Below are positions 57,416-64,000 of a stretch of DNA of 64,000 nucleotides, piece after piece; the stretch's first letter is position 1; each line of letters starts with the position of its first letter. Source of the stretch: Beverwykella pulmonaria. Its lineage: Eukaryota; Ascomycota; Dothideomycetes; Pleosporales; Melanommataceae. The notes below the pieces were generated by a model. The model searched no databases. It was not told the origin of the DNA and was given only the letters and a program-made list of their open reading frames with translations. The translations under genes were made by a program, and so were the position numbers. Where the stretch lies: NCBI GenBank assembly GCA_001599595.1, contig BCHH01000001.1, positions 602,305 through 666,304 of the forward strand, read 5' to 3'.

Positions 57416-59215
57416 TCAGGTCCAGAGCCATTTTCTGCACTTCTCCGCGCCACAAAGACACGGAATCGCACCCTCACCCGGATCCTCCATTTCCTCGCCA
57501 TCCTCCTTATCCAAGTAGTCAAATGTCAGCTCCTCGCCCTTCTCGATATCCCTACAAGCAAAGAATGCAATGTCATAGACCTTGCAATCATGCTTGTTGT
57601 AGCTGACGGTATATTGTCGACAATTCGGTTCGCAAGAATGATTCATGAACTTAGTTGGCCCGCCCATGAACTCGCCGTCCACGACATAGCAATCCTCTGG
57701 TTCGAGGCCCTCGGATTCGGCGAACTTGTCCAGATTGTAGAGGTATGAAGCTTTCGATTTGGAGGATGCGGACTCCTCGCGGCGCGTCGCTTCTGCGTCG
57801 GTGATGATCTCTCCGCGGTAGGTGTCGATGAACTGGCCCTCGTAAAGCTTCTGTTTGCAGCGAAGGCCCCAGCCACGACCACCTACTGTTCTGAAGATTT
57901 CTAGCTCGACAGTACGGCCGAACTGTACGCTCTTATTTCGGCACCGCGGGCCACACTTGCACTTGTCGTTACACTCGTAGATCGGACGACGAGAATGGAG
58001 GTAGAAAGGGACCAGGCATCCGGCGCGCTGGACTTTAGTACCCTCAGCAAAATACGGGAATTTCTTGGGGAAGCCCATGGTAGAGCCTCCGGTTAGCAAA
58101 GCATGTTCATATTCTGCCTTGTCGTTGGGGTCCGTGATGCGGGATTCGTCGACTGCGGCATATTCCAAACAGTCACATTTCTTGGTATACTCACAGCCGA
58201 TACCGCGTCCCATGTGCGGGGAGCACTTAGTACATCCTTCTTGTGCATCTGAGGCCACCCTGTGAACGCCATCGCGTAGAACATAGTCGGTAATGTAGCG
58301 GAAACGGAGTGAGGGAGTTGATCCGTCATAGGTGTTCACTAGGTGGATCTTCTTGCCTGGGACTTTCTCAAGGCGGCCGACATATGCTGCTCGGATTAAG
58401 AGGTTGGCGTTATTGATAGGAGCTCGGCGGGCAGCGTTGGCCATACTGGGGGTGGGGACATTCTTGACGTAGATTTCAGGGATGTCTGACTGTGATGCCT
58501 AGCGTAGTATTAGAGGGGTTGCAAAGGCATTAACCCACGAACTTACACCTATAGCAACGATTAATCCATCCTTGAATTCAAGAATCCCATTGTAGACATC
58601 GATAATGGCGGTGGAGCTGGCAGTTGAGACGGTAGTGGAAGCTACAGATGAAGCCCGCGAGACAGGTGGGGTTTGGCTTGATCGATTGGATGCACGGTCA
58701 TGAGGTGAAGCTCGACGCTCGTATTCGCTCTCTGAGTCAGGGCTTTTTCTTTTGAAAGAGGGGTGGAGACGTGAGGCTGCGATATTTAAGATCCTATGGT
58801 AATGTTAGCAACATAATTGAAGTACAAGCTACAAGCGATAAAGATGTGCTCTTACTTATCTCTTTTATCGACATAGTCTTGCAGGTGTTCAAGGCATCGC
58901 GAGAGCTCGTTTAGGCTGTGCCAACTGAGTGGCGGTTTTGGTGTAGAGGCGTTGGTTTTCCATCGAATGAGATACTGCTCGTCCTAAAGCGGTAATATCT
59001 GATTAGCTAAGCCGGAGACGCGCGTGTAGGGGAGAGATCGCTGTACTGACCCCATCTTTCGTCCTGTTACAGAGGACTGAGTGCACCTATAGCATGAATC
59101 GTTAGTTACGTATTAGAGGTGTAGTTCCGCAACATTAGGCACGACTCACTCTCTCGGGTGGCACGCGACGCGTTGGTTGACGTGAGGTTGGGATAACCAC
59201 CATTGATGGCATCAT
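57416..59215 (-). CDS. Histone H3K9 methyltransferase with chromodomain (Clr4/DIM-5/SUV39 family)
   Basis: Exons on the minus strand are 59150-59215, 59051-59086, 58856-58983, 58547-58793 and 57416-58498, giving 519 residues. Introns are 48-66 nt long apart from one of 63 nt before exon 2. Exons 1-3 encode a chromodomain (ERVHSVLCNRTKDG, DEQYLIRWKTNAS, LSWHSLNELSRCLEHLQDYV). After a Ser-rich linker comes a cysteine-rich pre-SET (CTKCSPHMGRGIGC...CDC...CNDKCKCGPRCRNK), a SET domain (RGWGLRCKQKLYEGQFIDTY, FMNHSCEPNCRQYT, GEELTFDYLD) and a post-SET CLCGAEKCRKW that closes the zinc site at the active centre. Such enzymes set H3K9 methylation for heterochromatin and, in Neurospora, for DNA methylation of RIP-mutated DNA. 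The NHSC and FDY catalytic motifs are intact. A further upstream exon cannot be excluded because CCAG precedes the first ATG. Confidence 0.94.
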
Positions 59216-59740
59216 CTGGTTTGCATTGTGTTAGCGACCCTGTTTCTTCTATCTACTGCTACTCCCATTCCTAATGAGATGTAGTATTTTGCATGTTGGG
59301 TTCGTGCTTAGCGGGCGAGAGGCGCGAAGACAGGTGGGCAAACCTAGAGAGGTTAAGCCCTAACATGCTAGCAGATGGTATCGTACCCTGCAAATTTAGC
59401 AATAATGCTGTTAAGACAGGGCTAACAACTTACAAGTGTTATTTAAGTTTTTAGAGTAGAGGAAGTGATAAGTGTAGAAGTTAGACAGTAACTTCAAAGT
59501 AGCAAATAGCTTTACAATTTGCCGATCCGTGATTATTAATCCATACGCACGGACCAGGTATACATCATGGTATATATTTTTATTAATAGGGACTATATTT
59601 GTCGGTAACCCCGAGGTTATTCACGGTCACAGTAGAGGTAATCGGCTGGTTGAATGTATTACCACGTAGCAGTGGGCTCCAATACCGTAGTATTAGTGTC
59701 CTGCTTGTGTGGTGATGATATTCTTAAGGTTCTAAGATAC
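59216..59740. other. AT-rich intergenic region upstream of the methyltransferase gene
   Basis: This must contain the methyltransferase promoter. The distal part is clearly AT-rich with no open frames, marking the passage into accessory DNA. Confidence 0.5.
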
Positions 59741-59884
59741 GAGGATCCTTGAGGATCCTTGACTCAGAAAGCTGATCACGTGACTGCCGAGGATCCTTGA
59801 GGATCCTTGACTCAGAAAGCTGATCACGTGACTGCCGAGGATCCTTGAGGATCCTTGACTCAGAAAGCTGATCATGTGACTGCC
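59741..59884. repeat. 48-bp tandem repeat, three copies, with CACGTG motifs
   Basis: Units at 59741-59788, 59789-59836 and 59837-59884 are nearly identical. Each starts with GAGGATCCTT twice and ends TGATCACGTGACTGCC; the third has CATGTG in place of CACGTG. Two further motifs, AATCACGTGAT and AATCATGTGAT, follow at about 59899-59933. Confidence 0.92.
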
Positions 59885-60158
59885 GCCAGAGCGGGGAAAT
59901 CACGTGATATCAACGCTGAGAAATCATGTGATACCAACAATATTGTTAGATCAAGTATCTCAAACCTTAGAAGAAGAAAAAGAAGAAAAGTATATATAAA
60001 ATTAAAGAACTCAATATTTATACTAGTTCTATAATATGAACTTCGCTCTGGGTGCAAGATTAAAGACTAAAACTCACCCAGATGAATATCCGAAGACAAT
60101 ACTTCCGTTCCAAGTAGCCTGATCAGTAGGTGATTAATAGTTAGGAGGTAGCCAGAGA
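59885..60158 (+). promoter_or_regulatory. Possible promoter of the orphan ORF
   Basis: It has two degenerate copies of GAAATCAYGTGATAYCAAC, a purine tract and TATATATAAAATT near 59990-60003, about 155 nt upstream of the ATG at 60159. The arrangement suggests a promoter, but no experiment or homologue supports it. Confidence 0.35.
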
Positions 60159-60548
60159 ATGTTTGCCATTGCTTCTACTAACCAACCATCTGATACTCGT
60201 AAAGTTTCTAGCTTGCCGTTGGGTGAGAAGGCTACAGACGTGACCGAACGAGAGTATATTACGCAGTATATGTATTTGATATTAAACCGCGGCGCGTTAA
60301 GGGAAGCTGCGCAGCAAGAATTTGGGCGACAGATAGGAAAAGCAGTGCCGGGCGCGAAATATTACGGCAGCTTCTAGTTGGAAGACGAGAATGGAAAGCC
60401 ATGTACCAACGTCCATATTATACTACGCTTCCCAAAGCGAGTATGGTCTTTTGAATGGGACCCTATGTTTGAATTTGGACCGGAAGATAGAGAACCTGGC
60501 ATGTACCGCCCGATCCAGTATTTCAATACAGCACTCCTCTTCCGCTAA
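60159..60548 (+). pseudogene. Orphan ORF of unknown family, interrupted by TAG
   Basis: From the ATG at 60159 the frame encodes 72 residues (MFAIASTNQPSDTRKVSS and on, with EREYITQYMYLILNRGALRE) to TAG at 60375-60377. It continues in the same frame for 56 more codons, with coding-like sequence (LEDENGKPCTNVHIILRF, then EFGPEDREPGMYRP), to TAA at 60546-60548. So a 129-residue protein is split by one stop that is a single C-to-T change from CAG. I do not recognise the family. It lies downstream of the CACGTG repeat block and upstream of the 136-bp duplication, in sequence unlike the housekeeping genes. It could be a broken accessory gene, or a gene read through its stop. Confidence 0.5.
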
Positions 60549-60721
60549 TACATCTGCGCCACTTGAGCTCTCCACGGTTCTGGCTCAATCTCATCCTCAG
60601 CAATCTGTGTTCTGCTGGCCTGCTGTTGGCTTTGCGCCTTGTCTTCCATCGAGGGTCGTCCGCGAGCACGATAATAGAGTATAGAATAAGGGAAGTTGCC
60701 ATGATCTACAATCTCCGTTGC
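60549..60721. other. Short spacer
   Basis: No feature recognised between the orphan ORF and the tandem duplication. Confidence 0.4.
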
Positions 60722-61014
60722 GGCAAGGCTGGGTTTTCAGCTTGACGCAAGCCACAGTCGAGTTCGGGACTTGATTGCAGCGCAGGGACAAGACTAGCAA
60801 TGCGCCTGAGCAATTCCNGTCAATCGTGGTAGTCATTGTATGGTTGGATATACCAGTGGCAAGCCTGGGTTTTCAGCTTGACGCAAGCCACAGTCGAGTT
60901 CGGGACTTGATTGCAGCACAGGGACAAGACAAGCAATGCGCCTGAGCAATTCCCGTCAATCGTGGTAGTCATTGTATGGTTGGATATACCAGTGGCAAGC
61001 CTGGGTTTTCAGCT
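60722..61014. repeat. 136-bp tandem duplication with partial third copy
   Basis: Copies start at 60722, 60858 and 60994 (GGCAAG, then CTGGGTTTTCAGCT). The first two are full and nearly identical; the third stops after about 21 nt. Base 60818 is N where the second copy has C, so the assembler could not resolve the copies fully. The repeat lies 140 nt before the DUF3176 gene. Confidence 0.92.
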
Positions 61015-61154
61015 GGGCTTTGCTGCCGACATTCATGTTCCTTAAAGTATCAGGCAAGTTCGGGAGTAATGTGGACCATCTCTATTCTGCTCTCTTGCCC
61101 ATTCAAGATCTCGCGTCTGTGATGCGCTAATTGAAGGTCTCACCCTCGCAAGCT
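61015..61154 (+). promoter_or_regulatory. Upstream flank of the DUF3176 gene
   Basis: A short flank between the repeat and the start codon. No motif can be assigned. Confidence 0.3.
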
Positions 61155-63122
61155 ATGCAGTCCGGCAATCCAGAACCCAAGGCCCAGCTAAGTGGGCCTC
61201 GTCAGCCTCAATCATTGTGTCAAGAGTATGACCCGGGCGAGTCGCTGCTAGATCCAACAATTGCTGCGGCGTCCCATCGCCCCTCCATTCTGAGGCTCTG
61301 GAAATGGGAGATCATCAAGCTCTTTGCGGCCATAGGTTTGATTGTCGCCATCGCGGCCATTTTGGCTCACTTTGACGGCCAACAAGTTCCGCAGTGGCCG
61401 CTCACTATCAATCTTTCGACGCTCGTCTCCTTGCTCGCGACGATTCTCAGAGCTGTGATGGTATCTGCTGTCGCCGAGGTACTTGGACAGCTGAAATGGA
61501 CATGGTTTCAACATCCTCACTCTCTGCTCGATATACAGCTGCTCGACAAGGCTAGCCGCGGTCTCTTCGGCGCTCTGGAGCTGCTCGCAAGCGTCGGGCT
61601 CACCGCTATCGGCACTCTCGGCGCCCTCCTCACGATCTTGTCTTTCGCCATCGGCCCTTTCACGCAGCAGGCAATCAAGACCGTGACATGCCAGGACCAA
61701 CAACCCAGCGGGAATGTCTCGGTGCCCGCCGCCAACTTTGTGAAAGTCCCCTACTTTCGCCTTGGCGCTGGCCTATTCAACATTCCCTTTGACTTAAAGG
61801 GCACCATAGTCAGCGGCATAACAAATCCACAGGGCAACGACTCGGCCATCTCACCCACCTGCCCGACAGGGAACTGCACGTGGCCAGCGTATAATAACAT
61901 CGCGTACTCGACTGCTGGTATATGCAGCAAATGCCTCGACATGTCTGCCGATCTGCCAAAGCCGGGGCCTAACATGAACTACACCTTGTGGCCTCGGGGC
62001 CCTTCGATCTCAACGGCTGGTTTTCAACCTCTTCTCGCTGTGGGCGGAGGCGCGTTATCATGGGTTTCGCCCCCCCTTCCACAGGAGGTTGTGGATATTT
62101 ATAGCAATTCCTTTTTCACCGCCACCATCTTAGCCTTTACCAACGCCTCATGCAGCGAGAGCCCCCGATTCCAGGCATGCTCCAATGACATCACTACGAG
62201 CATATCGCCTCGCATGCGTCCGATTGCAGTCTCGTGTATATTTTACGCATGTGTTCAAAGCTTCCAAGGCCAGGTCCTGGACGGACAGTTCAACGAGTCC
62301 CTCGTCTCAAGCACCCCAATGCTTCCGGCTGTAGATGCGGGCCAGGTCGATGCGGGAGGTTATCTGAGGAATTTCACTGCGGTCCAGAGCCCGTGTGCCG
62401 TGGACGGCCAGCTGTACGACATCGCAAACTTCTCTGCAGTGCCGAGGACCCATGCCTCCAAGGCCGTCACCATCAATGGCACCAATATCACAGCCCCCTA
62501 CGAATGTATCTATTCCTTCGATGGTATCTCCGCTCAAGCCTTTTCTACTTTCTTCTCCGAAACTCTACTCACTGGCGGGTGCGGTAACCCACCAAGCGCG
62601 GGCCGCGGTATCGACTGTTCTCCGGCCTTTTGGCTGGACCCACTCTGGGCTGGCGGGGGAGCGAACCTGTCTAGCATTAGCCAGATCATGGGAAATTTAT
62701 CTACGGCAGTCACGAACTGGCTGAGAAAAAAAGGCTTCAGTCAGTACGTCGAGGCTTCGGGAGACCCGAGGGTGGGAAGGGCGACGGGAATCGTCATAAA
62801 CACGACAGTCTGCACTAAATTCGACTGGTATTGGCTTCTCCTACCGGCCGGGCTCCTGGCGGCGAGCCTGGCACTGCTAGCCATGATGGTAGCCTCAAAC
62901 TACAAGGATCGGAAGCAACCGGTCTGGAAGTCGTCGCTGCTGCCGCTCCTATTCCACGGCTTTATTGAACCTGTCCAGAGTATCCGCCCGTTGAATGAAG
63001 ACGAGCTGAAGAGCAGCGCGAAGGACTTGGAAGTTCGCTTCCGGAGTGATGGGGGACTAGTCGGGTTTGAAAGTACTTGTACTTCCACTGTAGCGATGGC
63101 CCCGCAGCAGAAGACGGGCTAG
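61155..63122 (+). CDS. DUF3176 family membrane protein
   Basis: A single-exon frame of 655 residues from the ATG at 61155 (MQSGNPEPKAQLS). The N-terminal core WKWEIIKLFAAIGLIVAIAA, QVPQWPLTINLSTLVSLLAT, LGQLKWTWF and a third membrane span near 145-175 is the DUF3176 signature found in large, expanded families of filamentous ascomycetes. A long extracytoplasmic region follows, rich in paired cysteines and N-glycosylation sequons (CPTGNCTWP, NASC, NGTN). A C-terminal span lies at about 555-580 (FDWYWLLLPAGLLAASLALL) and is followed by a short cytosolic tail. Function of the family is unknown. The gene is intact although its flanks are repeat-rich; a transposon begins almost at its stop codon, so its 3' UTR may be partly transposon-derived. 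Confidence 0.88.
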   Translation: MQSGNPEPKAQLSGPRQPQSLCQEYDPGESLLDPTIAAASHRPSILRLWKWEIIKLFAAIGLIVAIAAILAHFDGQQVPQWPLTINLSTLVSLLATILRAVMVSAVAEVLGQLKWTWFQHPHSLLDIQLLDKASRGLFGALELLASVGLTAIGTLGALLTILSFAIGPFTQQAIKTVTCQDQQPSGNVSVPAANFVKVPYFRLGAGLFNIPFDLKGTIVSGITNPQGNDSAISPTCPTGNCTWPAYNNIAYSTAGICSKCLDMSADLPKPGPNMNYTLWPRGPSISTAGFQPLLAVGGGALSWVSPPLPQEVVDIYSNSFFTATILAFTNASCSESPRFQACSNDITTSISPRMRPIAVSCIFYACVQSFQGQVLDGQFNESLVSSTPMLPAVDAGQVDAGGYLRNFTAVQSPCAVDGQLYDIANFSAVPRTHASKAVTINGTNITAPYECIYSFDGISAQAFSTFFSETLLTGGCGNPPSAGRGIDCSPAFWLDPLWAGGGANLSSISQIMGNLSTAVTNWLRKKGFSQYVEASGDPRVGRATGIVINTTVCTKFDWYWLLLPAGLLAASLALLAMMVASNYKDRKQPVWKSSLLPLLFHGFIEPVQSIRPLNEDELKSSAKDLEVRFRSDGGLVGFESTCTSTVAMAPQQKTG

Positions 63123-64000
63123 TAGTTCTCCATACAAGCCCCCCTCATGAGTGGGTTTGTAGCGTCGCTTACAAATGAAGCTTCTGGAAAAAATACATAG
63201 GTTTATATAAGGTTCTAATACACAGCCAAGGTATTTTTTCCATCACCGTCATCTACTCACCACTTCCCACCCACCACTATGCCAAAGACACCAAATCGTC
63301 GAGTATCCTACAAGGAGCGCGTGCAAATTCATACACTAGCTGAAATTGGATGGACTCAGACAGCAATCGCCCAGAAGCTAGGGATCTCACAACAGACTAT
63401 TTCTAATTGTTTTCGCACGCTCGGTACTCCTACAAAACCACAAGGTAGAAGGCCTCTCTTAGATACACCTACTTGCCAGCTTCTGGTTCGCCATGCAACT
63501 GAAAACGCCAAACAAAGACAAAAAACTTAAGAGGAGATTGCCCATAAGCTTGGTATTAATGTCTGTCGGCGTACGCTCATCAAGGCCTTTAAGAAGGAGC
63601 TTTACCACTGGCGGAAGGCAACAGAGAAGCCTCTGCTCACGCTACAGCATATGGAGGATCAAGTACTATAGGCGCGAGAGCACCTTAATTGGACGGACGA
63701 GCAGTGGGCAGGCGTTGGCTGGAGTGATGAGATGTCAGTACGTGTGAGCCATGGCCAGGTCTACGTTACTCAGAAGGCTGAGGAGAAATTCCTGCCAGCC
63801 TGCTGCGTCCCGAAGTTTAAGGAATACTCATCCTCTATGGTTTGGTCTATTGTCTCTTTTAATATAAAAGGTCCTCTAGTCTTATTTGAGAAAGAGTGGT
63901 GTACAAACAAGAAGAAGACTATCAACTCAGCAGTCTACATTCAACACATACTGCCCTTTGTTAGCGCCTTCCAAGAGCAATATAAGGAGCTTACCGGCAG
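63123..64000 (+). mobile_element. Tc1/mariner-type DNA transposon, 5' part
   Basis: The element appears to start within about 15 nt of the DUF3176 stop codon. Candidate terminal sequence includes the imperfect palindrome 63134-63160: ACAAGCCC at 63134-63141 pairs with GGGTTTGT, around a perfect CTCATGAG at 63144-63151. A transposase frame follows from 63279 and leaves the window. The exact left end and TA target site cannot be fixed without the right end. Confidence 0.65.
63279..64000 (+). pseudogene. Tc1/mariner-like transposase gene with in-frame stops, partial
   Basis: The frame starts at ATG 63279 (MPKTPNRRVSYKERVQIHTL) and begins with a helix-turn-helix DNA-binding domain (WTQTAIAQKLGISQQTISNC) and a GRRP linker. 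It stops at TAA 63528-63530, resumes in the same frame (EEIAHKLGINVCRRTLIKAF), stops again at TAG 63669-63671 and resumes to the window edge. The second block has HLNWTDEQWAGVGWSDEMSV, containing the second catalytic aspartate position of the DDE fold, and SSMVWSIVSFNIKGPLVLFE. Both stops are one C-to-T change from glutamine codons. The copy is therefore inactive as read, although it could still be moved by a transposase made elsewhere. Confidence 0.8.

Noticed and set aside
60159..60548. Possible replication-initiator-like (HUH) motif in the orphan ORF
   Set aside because: Only a single histidine occurs in the NVHIILRF stretch and no second motif or helicase part is seen, so there is no support.
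1..64000. tRNA and rRNA genes
   Set aside because: I scanned for B-box-like GGTTCGA sequences; the few hits (for example near 11741 and 23025) lack a matching A-box and cloverleaf. A covariance-model scan would be decisive.

Overview
The window is nuclear DNA of a filamentous ascomycete (Pezizomycotina). The genes are split by short GT-AG introns, mostly 45-120 nt with CTRAY-type branch sites. Gene types include a HET-domain protein, a DUF3176 membrane protein, Zn2Cys6 and bZIP regulators and a DIM-5/Clr4-type histone methyltransferase. Copia-like and Tc1/mariner-like remnants sit beside them. A dothideomycete is my best guess from gene content; that part is inference.

Left edge (1-2191): a HET-domain gene running off the window and broken by an in-frame TAG, then non-coding DNA. 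2192-10528: housekeeping block with an aldehyde dehydrogenase (-), the mRNA export adaptor Yra1/Mlo3 (-) and the HOPS/CORVET subunit Vps11 (+). Yra1 and Vps11 are divergent. 10529-14225: repeat graveyard with two Copia gag-like fragments and a 25-bp minisatellite. 14226-18333: a small four-helix membrane protein (-) divergent from a DDHD phospholipase (+).

18334-30516 is about 12.2 kb in which I recognise no gene. It ends at a bZIP regulator (+) whose 3' end holds an in-frame, stop-containing intron. It carries a cluster of three adjacent hairpins and a few short repeats. 32093-44827 is again dense: ORC1 (+), the splicing factor Prp46/PLRG1 (-), a BED-like plus Zn2Cys6 transcription factor (-) and a family X DNA polymerase (+). 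46364-48706 encodes a beta-propeller single-pass membrane protein (-). After about 5.4 kb without a recognised gene come an epoxide hydrolase (+, 54126-55518) and an H3K9 methyltransferase with a chromodomain (-, 57416-59215).

The right edge (59216-64000) looks accessory: a 48-bp triplicate repeat rich in CACGTG, an orphan ORF interrupted by TAG, a 136-bp tandem duplication containing the only N, a DUF3176 protein, and a Tc1/mariner-like transposase gene with two in-frame stops abutting its stop codon.

Two themes stand out. First, several genes look able to control their own expression through splicing: a 674-nt intron in YRA1, a 3n stop-containing intron in the bZIP gene and a 3n stop-free intron in the zinc-cluster gene. 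Second, the in-frame stops in the HET gene, gag remnant, orphan ORF and transposase are all TAA or TAG, as expected if CAA or CAG glutamine codons were hit by C-to-T change in CpA context (RIP-like). All coordinates and splice sites were worked out by eye; nothing was searched against a database.
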